Source: DASUPK01 sp963815665
GTDB taxonomy: Bacteria > Actinomycetota > Thermoleophilia > Solirubrobacterales > 70-9
Assembly (NCBI GenBank): GCA_963815665.1
Contig: CAWFHN010000014.1
Location: 62,001 to 126,000, forward strand
Reading direction: 5' to 3'
Length of the DNA: 64,000 nt
A program made the translations under genes and the position numbers. This document shows, in pieces, positions 8,139 through 18,091 of this stretch. The number at the start of each line of letters is the position of its first letter. The stretch's first letter is position 1. The notes under the pieces were generated by a model. That model saw only the letters and a program-made list of their open reading frames with translations. It had not been told where the DNA came from and did no database searches.

Positions 8139-9714
8139 GTGAACGACATCGAGATCCTGATTGCGCTGGTCGCCGCGGCGATCGTCCTGGTCCGGCTCGC
8201 GGACGCGATCTCGATTCCCTATCCGATCGTCCTCGTCCTGGGCGGGCTGGCGATCGGGTTCATTCCGGGAGGCCCGACGCTCGAGCTGCAGCCGGACGTC
8301 GTCTTCCTGGTCTTCCTGCCCCCGCTCCTCCAGTCCGCCGGCTACTGGGCCTCGCCGAAGGAGCTGGTCGCCGAGCTCCTCCCCCTCACCTGGCTGGTGA
8401 TCGGGCTGTCGCTGGCGACGATGGTCGCGGTCGCGGCCGTCGCCCAGGCCGTGATCCCGGGTATCGACTGGGCCGAGGGCTTCGTGCTGGGGGCGATCGT
8501 CGCCCCCACCGATCCGGTCGCCGCGATCGCCACGTTCGATCGCGTGGGGGTCACGGATCGCGTCGCGACCCTGGTGGAGGGCGAGGCGATGGTCAACGAC
8601 GCCGTCGCCCTCGTCTCGTACAAGGTCGCCCTGGCCGCCGTGGTCACCGGCACGCTCACCGCGGGCGAGGCGATCGACGACCTCGTGATCGGTGTTGCCG
8701 GAGGAGTCGCGATCGGGCTGGCGGTTTCGGGCGTGTCTCAGATTGCGCTTCGCCGGCTCGACGATGCGCCCCTCGCGATCCTGCTCACCGTCTTTACCGC
8801 CTATGCGAGCTTCGCGCTGGCCGACGGGGTGGGCGCGTCCGGTGTGCTCGCCGCGGTCAGCAGCGGCCTCTTCTCGGGCTGGCGCTCCCACATCATCTTC
8901 GACGCCGATATGCGCCTCAACGCCCAGTCCTTCTGGAGAGTGCTCGTCTTCGCGCTCAACGCCATCCTCTTCGTGCTCGTCGGCGAGCAGTTCCCGGAGA
9001 TCCTCCGCAGGGTCGGCGAGACCTTCTCGCCTGGGGAGATCATCGGGTACGGGCTCCTGGTCTCGGCGGTGGCGATCGTGGTGCGGATGGCCTGGCAGTT
9101 CCTGCCGGTCTCGATCGGGCGCCTGCTGCCGGCCATCGGTGACACCGGAGGTGGGGAGGACTGGCGCGAGCGGCTGCTGATCGGCTGGACGGGCATGCGG
9201 GGCGCGGTCTCCCTGGCCGCGGCGCTGGCGCTCCCCTTCACGCTCGACTCCGGGGCCGCCTTCGGCTCTCGCGACCTGATCGTCTACCTGACGGTGGCGG
9301 TGATCTTCGTGACCCTCGTCGGGCAGGGGTTGACGCTCCCCACCCTGGTCAGGCGACTGGGCTTGAGCTCCTCGGAGCCGTGGGCGCCGGACGAGGCGGT
9401 GGCGCGGCTGGCCGCCGCGCAGGCCGCCCTGGACAAGCTCGACGAGCTGGAGGCCGGCGATACGCCGATTCCAGAGAATGCGATGGCGCGGCTACGCGAG
9501 CTCTACCAGGCCCGCTTCGCCCGCTGCGTCTCGGCGCTCTCGGGCGACGCGGCCGAGGTCCCGATCCAGGACCCCCTGACCGGCTACCGCAGGCTGCGCT
9601 CGGACCTGATCGGGGCGGAGCGCGAAACGCTGCTCGGCATGCGCAACGACGGCCGCATCAAGCAGGATCTCTTCCGCCGCATCCAGAGGGACCTCGACCT
9701 GGACGAGGCGCGCC

Positions 9715-9725
<11 letters not shown>
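8139..9725 (+). CDS. CPA1-family Na+/H+ antiporter (NhaP/NhaO type)
   Basis: 528 residues. Twelve or so membrane segments fill residues 1-400, followed by a 120-residue cytoplasmic helical tail. Family signatures: GAIVAPTDPVAA (the transport Asp) and EGEAMVNDAVAL (the ND pair), then GWTGMRGAVSLAAALALP with the conserved Arg. It should exchange Na+ or K+ for protons at the membrane. GTG 8139 fits the -10 box. The 3' end overlaps the convergent PfkB kinase gene by 11 bases. Confidence 0.92.
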
Positions 9726-10652
<927 letters not shown>

Positions 10653-10653
<1 letters not shown>

Positions 10654-10658
10654 ATCCT
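10653..10658 (+). promoter_or_regulatory. -10 box TATCCT, leaderless promoter
   Basis: TATCCT ends six bases before ATG 10665. Its first base is part of the start codon of the divergent PfkB gene. Confidence 0.5.
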
Positions 10659-10664
10659 CATGCC

Positions 10665-11612
10665 ATGAAGGCTATTCAGATTGAGGAATTCGGCGGGCCC
10701 GAGCAGCTCAAGCTGGTCGACGTCCCGGACCCGGAGCCCACCGACGGGATGGTCGTCGTGGACGTTGCGCGCTCCGGCATGAACTGGGCGGACACCCACG
10801 CGATCCGCAACGACTACCTCGCCGAGCAGGAGCTGCCGCTGATTCCCGGCGCCGAGATCGCCGGGACGACCGCCGACGGGAAGCGCGTCGCGGCGCTGAT
10901 GAGCAACGGCGGATACGCCCAGAAGGCGGTGGTTCCGGAGGCGTTCCTGGTGCCGCTGCCCGACGAGGTCACGGACGAGCAGGCGGCGGGCCTGTTGCTC
11001 CAGGGGATGACGGCCCACGCGCTGCTCCACTACTGCGCCCACGTCGAGAAGGGGGAGACGGTGGTGGTCGAGGCGGCCGGAGGAGGAACCGGCTCCCTCG
11101 CGGTGCAGCTCGCCAAGCGAGCGGGCGCCAAGGTCATCGGCCTTGCCTCGACCGAGGAGAAGCGGGCGCTGGCGGAGCGGCTCGGGGCCGACGCCACGGC
11201 CGACTCCCGCGCGGACGATCTCAAGGCGGCGATTCTCGAGGCCAACGGCGGCGAGAAGGTGGACATCGTGCTCCACATGAGCGGGACCGGATTCGAGGCC
11301 GAGCTCCACTCGCTCAACATGCTCGGCAGGATGGTCGCGTTCGGCAACGCCGCGCGCCATCCCAACGAGTTGGCGACGAACTACCTGCTCCAGACTTCGA
11401 AATCGGTGATCGGCTTCTGGCTGGTCGCGCTGATCGCCCAGCGTCAGGACCTGATCGCCTCGATGATCGCGGACCTGCTCGGCGCGGTCGCGGCGGGCGA
11501 GCTCGAGGTGATCATCGGAGGCACCTATCCGCTGAGCGACGCCGCCCGCGCGCACGAGGCAATGCAGGAGCGCGGAACGAGCGGCAAGCTGCTGCTCGAT
11601 CCCTCGAAGTAG
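10665..11612 (+). CDS. Zinc-free MDR-family quinone oxidoreductase (NADPH-dependent)
   Basis: 315 residues with the medium-chain dehydrogenase/reductase layout: a GroES-like N-terminal domain, then a Rossmann domain with VVVEAAGGGTGSLAVQLAK (nucleotide loop, about residues 128-146). No zinc-ligand cysteines, as in zeta-crystallin/QOR enzymes that reduce quinones or activated alkenes with NADPH. The stop codon is immediately followed by the ATG of the DEAD-box helicase gene, so the two are likely co-transcribed. Confidence 0.85.
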   Translation: MKAIQIEEFGGPEQLKLVDVPDPEPTDGMVVVDVARSGMNWADTHAIRNDYLAEQELPLIPGAEIAGTTADGKRVAALMSNGGYAQKAVVPEAFLVPLPDEVTDEQAAGLLLQGMTAHALLHYCAHVEKGETVVVEAAGGGTGSLAVQLAKRAGAKVIGLASTEEKRALAERLGADATADSRADDLKAAILEANGGEKVDIVLHMSGTGFEAELHSLNMLGRMVAFGNAARHPNELATNYLLQTSKSVIGFWLVALIAQRQDLIASMIADLLGAVAAGELEVIIGGTYPLSDAARAHEAMQERGTSGKLLLDPSK

Positions 11613-13043
11613 ATGGCCGAGACAGAGACCGCAACCTCCTTCAAGGAGCTCGGCTTGTCCGAGGGCCTCCTCCAGACCCTCGACGAGCTGGGGTACGCCG
11701 AGCCGACGCCGATCCAGGCCCAGGCCATCCCGGAGCTGATGAACGGCCATGACGTGATCGGCCAGGCCCAGACCGGCAGCGGCAAGACCGCCGCGTTCGG
11801 GTTGCCCATGCTCGAGTACATCGACCCCGAGAACGAGGAGACGCAGGCGATCGTCATGACCCCGACCCGCGAGCTCTGCATCCAGGTGACGCAGGCCCTG
11901 CGCGCCTACGCGGAGCACCTGGAGGGCGTCAACGTGGTGGCGGTCTTCGGCGGCGCTCCCATCAAGGAGCAGCAGTCCCGCCTTCGCCACGGTGCCCAGG
12001 TCGTGGTCGCGACCGTCGGCCGGATGATGGACCTGATCTCGCGGCAGTCCCTGGTGCTGACGGCCGCCCGCTACGTGGTCCTCGACGAGGCCGACGAGAT
12101 GCTCGACCTCGGTTTCATCGAGGACGTCGAGCGGATCCTGCGGATGTGCCCGAGCGGCCGCCAGACGCTGCTCTTCTCGGCGACCATGCCGGAGCCGGTG
12201 GCCCGGCTCGCCGAGCAGTACATGTACGACCCCACGACGATCCGGGTGACGCCTAAGAAGCTGACCGTCGACTCCGTCGAGCAGGCCTACGTGATGGTCG
12301 AGCCGCGCCAGAAGCCCGAGCGCCTCGCCGAGGTGCTGAAGGCGGAGGAGCCCGAGCAGGCCATCATCTTCGTGCGCACCAAGATCGGCGCCGCCAAGCT
12401 GGGAAGGGACCTCGCGGACAAGGGCCTGCGCGTGAAGGCGCTGCACGGCGACCTCAGCCAGGGTCAGCGCGACGGCGTGATGATCTCGTTCAAGGAGCAC
12501 AAGACGCCGCTGCTGGTCGCCACCGACATCGCCGCGCGGGGCCTGGACATCGAGCACGTCACCCACGTCATCAACTACGACATGCCCAACAACCCGGAGA
12601 TCTACGTCCACCGCATCGGGCGGACCGGCCGGGTCGGCCGGACGGGAAGGGCGATCACCTTCGCCACGGCCAAGCAGGCGGGCGAGCTGAAGGAGATCGA
12701 GCGGGTCGTCAAGGCGCCGATCGGCGAGTGGGAGCCGCCCGAGGAGCGGCTCCAGCATGCTCCGCGCCCACGCCACAGGGAGGGACCGCCCCCCAAGGGC
12801 ACCAACGGCACGGTGAAGCTCTTCGTCAACCGAGGCAAGGGAGGCGGCATCAGCGAGGAGGACCTGAATTGGGCGCTGGTCGAGGGCGCTGTGATCCCGG
12901 AGGAGGCGATCCACTCGATCCGCGTCCTCGATCGATTCTCCTTCGTCGAGGTCGCCGCCGATCAGGCGGAGCGGGCCGTTGAGTTCCTTGACGGGACGAA
13001 GCTGAAGGGCAAGCAGATCAGGATGGAGATCGCCCGCTCCTAG
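11613..13043 (+). CDS. DEAD-box RNA helicase with DbpA-type RNA-binding domain
   Basis: 476 residues. All helicase motifs are present: the Q motif (PTPIQAQAIP), Walker A AQTGSGKT (52-59), PTREL, DEAD (158-161), SAT, ARGLDI and HRIGRTGR. Residues about 397-476 form a DbpA/CsdA RNA-binding domain (KLFVNRGKGGGISEEDL ... VEVAADQAERAV). Such proteins remodel rRNA or structured mRNA in ribosome assembly and cold adaptation. No spacer separates it from the oxidoreductase gene. Its stop shares CTAG with the convergent receiver gene. Confidence 0.94.
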   Translation: MAETETATSFKELGLSEGLLQTLDELGYAEPTPIQAQAIPELMNGHDVIGQAQTGSGKTAAFGLPMLEYIDPENEETQAIVMTPTRELCIQVTQALRAYAEHLEGVNVVAVFGGAPIKEQQSRLRHGAQVVVATVGRMMDLISRQSLVLTAARYVVLDEADEMLDLGFIEDVERILRMCPSGRQTLLFSATMPEPVARLAEQYMYDPTTIRVTPKKLTVDSVEQAYVMVEPRQKPERLAEVLKAEEPEQAIIFVRTKIGAAKLGRDLADKGLRVKALHGDLSQGQRDGVMISFKEHKTPLLVATDIAARGLDIEHVTHVINYDMPNNPEIYVHRIGRTGRVGRTGRAITFATAKQAGELKEIERVVKAPIGEWEPPEERLQHAPRPRHREGPPPKGTNGTVKLFVNRGKGGGISEEDLNWALVEGAVIPEEAIHSIRVLDRFSFVEVAADQAERAVEFLDGTKLKGKQIRMEIARS

Positions 13044-13411
13044 CCGGAGGTGGTGAGCTCCTCGATCTTCCCGATCAGGTCCTCCCACTCGAAGGGCTTG
13101 GGGATGCAGTCGGTGGCGCCCAGGGAGCGCATCCGGTCGGGCTCCTGCGCGTCCAGGTGGGCCGAGATCATCAGGATGGGCACCGTGGAGCCCCTGCCGC
13201 GGATCTCCTCGAGTACCTCGGTTCCCGACTTGTTGGGCATCATCGCGTCGAGCAGGATCACGTCGGGCTCATCGGACCCGGCCTCGTTGAGACGATCGAG
13301 CGCCTCGACGCCGTCGGTCGCCGTGACGACCTCGTAGCCTTCCATCTCCAGCCGGCGCTGGAGCATGAGCAGAACGGTTTCGGAGTCGTCCGCGACCAGC
13401 AGCCTGGTCAA
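13040..13411 (-). CDS. Stand-alone response-regulator receiver protein
   Basis: 123 residues, a single CheY-like receiver: acidic pocket at the N-terminus (VADDS), the phospho-acceptor Asp in DVILLDAMMPNKSG (about residue 55), a conserved Ser/Thr region (ILMISAH) and Lys in CIPKPFEW. There is no output domain, so it must act by protein contact or phosphorelay. TTG start; it overlaps the histidine kinase stop (TTGA), so both are translated from one mRNA and are the likely cognate pair. Confidence 0.9.
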   Translation of the reverse strand: MTRLLVADDSETVLLMLQRRLEMEGYEVVTATDGVEALDRLNEAGSDEPDVILLDAMMPNKSGTEVLEEIRGRGSTVPILMISAHLDAQEPDRMRSLGATDCIPKPFEWEDLIGKIEELTTSG

Positions 13412-14919
13412 CCCGCAGCCCCCGCCTTCGTCCTGGCAGCGGGTGCCGTTGGGGTCGGCCGTCCATCCTTGGAAATCGGCAGCACGAATCGAAAGGTAGC
13501 GCCCTGGCCCGGGACGGAGTTCGCGGAGATCGCGCCGCCGTGCAACTCCACCAGCGACTTGGCGATTGCCAGCCCCAGACCGGTCCCGCCGACCGACTGG
13601 GTCTCGGTGCTGTCCGCTCGCCAGAAGCGCTCGAAGACGTGCTCGAGCTGCTCCTCGTCGAGGCCGGGCCCGTCGTCGGAGACAGCGAACTCGATCTCCT
13701 CGCCCACCTGCGAGGCGGCGAGCTGCACCTTCGCACCCTCGGGCGCGTACTTGTTCGCGTTGGTGAGCAGGTTGGCGAGCACCTGGGTGACCCTGCCGGG
13801 GTCGGCGTTGACCTCCGGGAGGTCCTTCTCGACGCTGACGCTGAAGCTCTGGTCCTTCCCGTCGAAATGGGGCCGCATCTGCCTGCCAATGCTTTGCGCC
13901 AGCGGCCGGACGGGGGTCGGCTCGGGCTCGATCCGGAGCTTGCCGGCATCGCTGCGCGCCAGGTCGAGGAGGTCGTTGATCATCTTCTGCAGCTGCCCGG
14001 CGCTCTCGGCGATCACCTCGGCCGCCTCGAACTGACGGGGGTTGAGGCCCTCGCGCTGGGCGGTGAGCATCTCCGCGAAGCCCTTGACGACAGTCACCGG
14101 CGTCCGCAGCTCGTGTGAGACGGTGAGCACGAAGTCGTTCTTCATCTGCTCGACCCTGTCCCTCTCACGCGCGTCCCTCTCGAGCGAGTTCGCCATCTCG
14201 TTGAACGCTCTCCCCAGGGCGGCGATCTCGGTGGGGCCGCCGACCTCAACCCGTGTCCGCAGGTCTCCTCCCGCGAGGCGCCGGGCGCCCTCGACGAGGC
14301 GGCCCAGGGGGGCGCGCATCGAATTGATCAAGCCGGAGAAGAGGATCAGAGCGGCAAGCAGGGCGCCGGCGAGGCCCGCCGCGACCAGGATCGTGGTGTT
14401 ACGGGTGTCGGTTCGTGCGTGGTCGCGCGCGGCGTCTCGAGAACCGCGGGTCTCGACCGCGAGTGCCTCGCCGCTGTTGGTGACGGCGGAGGTGAGCCGT
14501 TGCTCCACCCCGGGAGGCGGGACACGCTCTTGGATCAGGGGCTCCGCGACCGCCTTTCGCCATGAGGCCTGGCTGGCGATCAGCCGCCCGAGCTTCGCGT
14601 TCAACGCGGTGTCGTCGTCGGTCAGATCTCGGGCGCGGCGGGCGGCGTCCGAGAAGCTGGCGGCCGCCTGGTTGAGCTCAGCCTGGCTGGGTTTCTGGTG
14701 CGCGGTTGCCGGACGGGCCGCCGCCTGCTCGAGGATGAACGCGGAGCGCAGGTGTTCGGTCTCCAGCTCCAGCTGGAAGTACCGGGTGATGTCGTTCTCG
14801 TAGTTGACCCGGATCTGGAAGAGCCGGCCCACGCCCAGCAGCGAGACGACCATGAGCAACGCGAAGAGCACGAGGAAGCCGATTCGCAGGCGCGCGGTTA
14901 ATGAGGGGTTGAAAGTCAT
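13408..14919 (-). CDS. Membrane sensor histidine kinase with HAMP domain
   Basis: 503 residues: a membrane segment at about 10-33, an extracytoplasmic helical sensor (about 34-170), a second membrane segment (about 172-193), HAMP, then HisKA with SHELRTPVTVVKGF (His about 270) and a HATPase domain with NLLTNANKYAP, DDGPGLDEEQ and GGTGLGLAIAKS. The sensor region is rich in Ala/Arg helices and has no recognised ligand fold; four-helix-bundle sensing is likely. Divergent from the exported repeat protein at 14970, which is an obvious candidate target. Confidence 0.92.
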   Translation of the reverse strand: MTFNPSLTARLRIGFLVLFALLMVVSLLGVGRLFQIRVNYENDITRYFQLELETEHLRSAFILEQAAARPATAHQKPSQAELNQAAASFSDAARRARDLTDDDTALNAKLGRLIASQASWRKAVAEPLIQERVPPPGVEQRLTSAVTNSGEALAVETRGSRDAARDHARTDTRNTTILVAAGLAGALLAALILFSGLINSMRAPLGRLVEGARRLAGGDLRTRVEVGGPTEIAALGRAFNEMANSLERDARERDRVEQMKNDFVLTVSHELRTPVTVVKGFAEMLTAQREGLNPRQFEAAEVIAESAGQLQKMINDLLDLARSDAGKLRIEPEPTPVRPLAQSIGRQMRPHFDGKDQSFSVSVEKDLPEVNADPGRVTQVLANLLTNANKYAPEGAKVQLAASQVGEEIEFAVSDDGPGLDEEQLEHVFERFWRADSTETQSVGGTGLGLAIAKSLVELHGGAISANSVPGQGATFRFVLPISKDGRPTPTAPAARTKAGAAG

Positions 14920-14924
14920 CTATT

Positions 14925-14952
14925 TTGGGGATCACCGAACATCCCGTACACT
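14925..14952 (+). promoter_or_regulatory. Candidate promoter of the exported repeat protein
   Basis: TTGGGG (14925-14930), 16 bases, then TACACT (14947-14952). This leaves a short leader holding GGGGA upstream of ATG 14970. Confidence 0.4.
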
Positions 14953-14969
14953 ACGTCGCAGGGGATTTA

Positions 14970-15548
14970 ATGGGTAAAGGATTACTTGCGTGGTGGCGCC
15001 GACGGATTGTGGCGCGTGGATTGGCCGGAGCGGCGCTTTTCGCCGTGCCGGTAGCCGTTGCCGCGCTGATCGGCTTCGGGACCAGCCTATCCGGCGTCGC
15101 GGGAGGTCTCTCCGCCGTCACCAACGGCCCGGCCGCCGTCCCCGCCTCGGCGCAGCCCGCACCGACCAAGCTGAATCAGGCGGTGGTCGCGCTGGCGAAC
15201 AAGCAGGACAGCTCCACGAGCCCCGTCTCGACCGGCCGTGACACCGGCGGAGGCGGGGGATCCAACGGCACCTCCACCGGGTCGACCGGCGGCGGGCCGA
15301 GCGGCACCGGCACCGGCACCGGCACCGGTAGCGGCACCGGTAGCGGTAGTGGTACCGGCAGCGGCACCAGCACCGGAAGCGGCCTACCGCAGACCCCGAC
15401 CATCAGCACGCCCAGCGTGCCCGTCGTGCCCAACGTGCCCCTCCCGGGCGGCGGCAGCACGAGTGACACGACCGATGCCATCAACGGCACGGTCAACAAC
15501 CTGCTCGGCGGCGTCGACAACACCCTCAACGGCCTGCTCGGCAAGTAG
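14970..15548 (+). CDS. Exported Gly/Thr/Ser-rich low-complexity protein
   Basis: 192 residues from ATG 14970, which follows GGGGATTTA as ribosome-binding site. The frame is open further upstream, but that part lies in the promoter. A positively charged start (WWRRRIVARG) and one hydrophobic segment (about residues 16-37) act as signal peptide or anchor. The middle is a Gly-Thr/Gly-Ser repeat encoded by GGCACC-like hexamers; the end is a NGTVNNLLGGVDNTLNGLLG amphipathic repeat. Function unknown; a cell-wall or surface role is likely. Divergent from the histidine kinase. Confidence 0.7.
   Translation: MGKGLLAWWRRRIVARGLAGAALFAVPVAVAALIGFGTSLSGVAGGLSAVTNGPAAVPASAQPAPTKLNQAVVALANKQDSSTSPVSTGRDTGGGGGSNGTSTGSTGGGPSGTGTGTGTGSGTGSGSGTGSGTSTGSGLPQTPTISTPSVPVVPNVPLPGGGSTSDTTDAINGTVNNLLGGVDNTLNGLLGK
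15303..15383 (+). repeat. Hexameric tandem repeat (GGCACC/GGTAGC)
   Basis: About thirteen consecutive hexamers of GGCACC, GGTAGC, GGTAGT or close variants, coding for Gly-Thr and Gly-Ser dipeptides. Likely to vary in copy number by slippage. Confidence 0.85.
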
Positions 15549-15552
15549 GACC

Positions 15553-15590
15553 CGGGTTGATTCGAGGGTGCGCGCAAGCGCAACCCGTTT
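15553..15590 (+). terminator. Hairpin after the repeat protein gene
   Basis: CGGGTTG (15553-15559) pairs with CAACCCG (15581-15587), followed by TTT. It sits five bases after the stop and before the EamA start. Confidence 0.5.
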
Positions 15591-15598
15591 GATGGCCG

Positions 15599-16438
15599 TT
15601 GCTCGCCTTCGCGATCAGCCTGGCTTCCGCTTTCTCCTGGGGGGTCTCGGACTTCCTCGGCGGCCTGACGAGCCGGCGCCTGCCCGTCCTCGCCGTGCTC
15701 GCTGTCTCGCAGCCCGCCGGGCTGGTGCTGATCGCGGTGATGATCGTGGTCTTCGGGGCCGATCCGATCTCCGCGGAGCGGTTCGCGCTCGCCGCTCTCG
15801 CGGGAGCGGCTTCGCTCGGCGGCCTCTGGGCCTTCTACGCGGCGATGGCGATGGGCACGGTCAGCGTGGTCGCCCCGATCGCCTCCCTCGGCGTGGTCGT
15901 CCCGGTGGCCGTCGGCCTGGCCAGGGGCGACTCCCCTGCCGCGATTCAGCTCATCGGGCTCGCGCCCGCCATCGCCGGCGTGGTGATTCTCAGCTACGAG
16001 GAGCATCCCGAGCATGCCGGCGTGGCTCGCCGCGCGGTCGTCCTGGCGATCCTCGCCGGGCTCGGGTTCGGGATCTTCTTCACGGCGCTGGACATCGCGT
16101 CCCCCGACCGTCCCGGGTGGGCGATCCTGGCCGTACGCGTCGGCGGCGTGGCGGTCGTGACGATCGCGCTCCTGATCACGAGGCCTCGCCTGGCCGCGGT
16201 GTCCGGCTCGGTCGCCGTCCTGCTCGTGATCGGGTTCTTCGATGTGCTCGCCAACGCGCTCTTCGCGGTCGCGTCGACAAAGGGCGTCCTGCCCGTTGTC
16301 GCGGTCGGCGGCTCGATGTACCCGGCGTTCACGATCGCTCTCGCGCACGGCGTGCTCGGGGAGCGCCTGGCGCGCATCCAGTGGGCAGGCGTCGTCCTTG
16401 CCCTGCTCGGCGTCGCCCTGATCGCCGCCGGGAGCTAG
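15599..16438 (+). CDS. EamA/DMT-family transporter
   Basis: 279 residues with about ten hydrophobic segments in two repeats of five, the drug/metabolite transporter pattern (AISLASAFSWGVSDFLGG at the start, RIQWAGVVLALLGVALIAAG at the end). Direction and substrate are unknown. TTG 15599 is the only start that includes the first membrane segment. The stop shares CTAG (16435-16438) with the convergent HAD gene. Confidence 0.86.
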   Translation: MLAFAISLASAFSWGVSDFLGGLTSRRLPVLAVLAVSQPAGLVLIAVMIVVFGADPISAERFALAALAGAASLGGLWAFYAAMAMGTVSVVAPIASLGVVVPVAVGLARGDSPAAIQLIGLAPAIAGVVILSYEEHPEHAGVARRAVVLAILAGLGFGIFFTALDIASPDRPGWAILAVRVGGVAVVTIALLITRPRLAAVSGSVAVLLVIGFFDVLANALFAVASTKGVLPVVAVGGSMYPAFTIALAHGVLGERLARIQWAGVVLALLGVALIAAGS

Positions 16439-17058
16439 ACGGGGACCAGCGCGATGCCCGTCAGCTCCGCCAGCCGGGCGATGGTCTGCGGCGGGGTGAG
16501 ATGCCGGATCGCCGTCATCCCCACAGCCTCCGCGGCCTCGCAGTTCTCGCGCAGGTCGTCCACGAACAGGCACTCAGAGGGGTCGACCCTGAGGCGCTCC
16601 GCGGCGAGCAGATAGATCTCGGGCTGCGGCTTGTGCAATCCGACCTCCGCCGAGATCACGACCTCATCGAAGAGCTCGGCGAGCAGCTTGCGGTCGTAGT
16701 GCGCCGTGCTCCAGGAATTGGAGACCAGGCCCGTGAGCAGGCCGCTCGCCCGGATCTGGCGTACGGCCTCGACCATCGGCTCCAGCGGCTTCATCCCGGC
16801 GAACATGCTGTCGATCAGGCCGTCCGGGTTCTCGAGCCCCAGGCGCCTGCCGAAGGTGGTCTCGAAGTCGGTCTCGCTGAGCTCGCCCGTCTCCAGTCCG
16901 CGTAGATCCGCGATGGCCTCGGGATCCGTGCGGAAGAGGTTCTTGATCGCGTCGGGGTCGAGGTCCTCCGACCGGCAGAAGGCGGTGAAGCTGTCCCAGA
17001 CGGATGTGGTCAGCACCCCGCCGAAATCAAAGAGGGCCGCCGCATATGCTCCCGCCAT
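16435..17058 (-). CDS. HAD-family hydrolase (ACAD10-like HAD domain)
   Basis: 207 residues. Motif I is FDFGGVL: the first Asp of the usual DxD is kept and the second is replaced by Gly, as in the epoxide-hydrolase N-domain/ACAD10 subgroup. Then VSNSWS (motif II), the KPQPEIY lysine (motif III) and FVDDLRENCEAA (motif IV). ATG 17058 overlaps the ATG of the divergent APH gene in CATG. The minus-strand -10 box TAGCCT eight bases upstream lies inside that gene. Together with the APH gene and the dehydrogenase at 19865 it reproduces the domain set of ACAD10, suggesting action on phosphorylated hydroxyacyl-CoA; inferred. Confidence 0.85.
   Translation of the reverse strand: MAGAYAAALFDFGGVLTTSVWDSFTAFCRSEDLDPDAIKNLFRTDPEAIADLRGLETGELSETDFETTFGRRLGLENPDGLIDSMFAGMKPLEPMVEAVRQIRASGLLTGLVSNSWSTAHYDRKLLAELFDEVVISAEVGLHKPQPEIYLLAAERLRVDPSECLFVDDLRENCEAAEAVGMTAIRHLTPPQTIARLAELTGIALVPV
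17045..17050 (+). promoter_or_regulatory. -10 box TATGCT for the APH gene
   Basis: It ends six bases before ATG 17057 and lies within the 5' coding part of the divergent HAD gene. Confidence 0.5.
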
Positions 17059-18091
17059 GGCCGAGGAGGCTATCGAGGGGATTGCCCGTGCCGGCGTCGA
17101 GGGCTGGTTCGAGGCGAACGTCCCCGATGTGCGGCTTCCCCTGAGCTTCGACCGGATCTCGGGCGGCCGCTCGAACATGACCTTCGGCGTCCGTGATGCG
17201 GCGGGACATGCGTGGGCCCTGCGCCGCCCGCCGCTGGGCAAGCGGCTCGGGTCGGCCCATGACATGGGGCGCGAGTTCCACGCGATCTCTGCACTTCAGG
17301 AGACGACCGTGCCGGTCCCGCCCGTGGTTGGCCTGTGCGAGGACGAATCCGTCAACGAGGCCCCCTTCTACGTGATGGGCTTCGTCGACGGTCCGATCCT
17401 GCGCTCGGCCGAGGAGGCCAAGCAGTTCAACGAGGACGAGCGCCATGCGATCGGCGACCGGGTCGTCGACACGCTGGTGGCGATCCACGAGGTCGATCCC
17501 GACCAGGTCGGTCTCGGCGAGCTCGGCCGCAAGGAGGCTTACGTCGAGCGCCAGCTGAAGCGCTGGCAGGGTCAATGGGAGAAGTCGAAGACCCGTGAGC
17601 TGCCGGCGGTCGACGCCGTCCACGAGCGGCTCTCCGCGCGAATCCCGGAGCAGGGCCCCGCGACCATCGTCCACGGCGATTACCGGCTCGACAACATGAT
17701 CCTCTCGTCCGCCGGTGAGGTCGCTGCCGTCGTCGACTGGGAACTCTGCACCCTCGGTGACCCCCTCGCTGACGTTGGCATGCTGCTCGTCTACTGGTCC
17801 GAGGAGGGGGACGACTTCATGCCCCTCTTCGCCCCCGCGACGATCGCGCCGGGATTCCCGAAGCGCGACGACGTCAGTGAGCGCTACGCGCAGAAGTCCG
17901 GCCGCGACCTCGGCCAGATCGACTTCTTCATCGCCCTCGGGTACTGGAAGCTGGCGATCATCCTGGAGGGCGTCTACGCCCGGTACGCCTCGGGTCAGTA
18001 CGGCAAGACCGACGAGGGGTTCGAGGAGTTCGCGAAGATCGTCGAGAGGCTCGCCGATGCGGCGAGCGAGGCGGCGGACCGACTTCCCTAG
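17057..18091 (+). CDS. APH-family kinase (ACAD10/11-type, hydroxyacyl-CoA kinase candidate)
   Basis: 344 residues with the aminoglycoside-phosphotransferase fold: ISGGRSNMTF (nucleotide loop), HGDYRLDNMIL (catalytic Asp, about residue 209) and DWELCTLGDPLADVG (metal-binding Asp, about 230). This subgroup is the one fused to acyl-CoA dehydrogenase in mammalian ACAD10/11, and is related to LvaA of the Pseudomonas levulinate pathway, which phosphorylates 4-hydroxyacyl-CoA. Antibiotic resistance is therefore not the expected role. ATG 17057 is set by the -10 box. The stop shares CTAG with the convergent Lrp gene. Confidence 0.85.
   Translation: MAEEAIEGIARAGVEGWFEANVPDVRLPLSFDRISGGRSNMTFGVRDAAGHAWALRRPPLGKRLGSAHDMGREFHAISALQETTVPVPPVVGLCEDESVNEAPFYVMGFVDGPILRSAEEAKQFNEDERHAIGDRVVDTLVAIHEVDPDQVGLGELGRKEAYVERQLKRWQGQWEKSKTRELPAVDAVHERLSARIPEQGPATIVHGDYRLDNMILSSAGEVAAVVDWELCTLGDPLADVGMLLVYWSEEGDDFMPLFAPATIAPGFPKRDDVSERYAQKSGRDLGQIDFFIALGYWKLAIILEGVYARYASGQYGKTDEGFEEFAKIVERLADAASEAADRLP
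17067..17072 (-). promoter_or_regulatory. -10 box TAGCCT for the HAD gene
   Basis: On the minus strand it ends eight bases before ATG 17058 and lies within the 5' coding part of the divergent APH gene. Confidence 0.4.

Noticed and set aside
15303..15383. Tandem repeat considered as CRISPR-like
   Set aside because: The unit is six bases, contiguous and coding for Gly-Thr/Gly-Ser; there are no spacers and no cas genes.
17057..18091. Antibiotic-resistance kinase
   Set aside because: The APH fold is of the ACAD10/11 subgroup and sits with ACAD10-type genes; nothing points to an aminoglycoside substrate.
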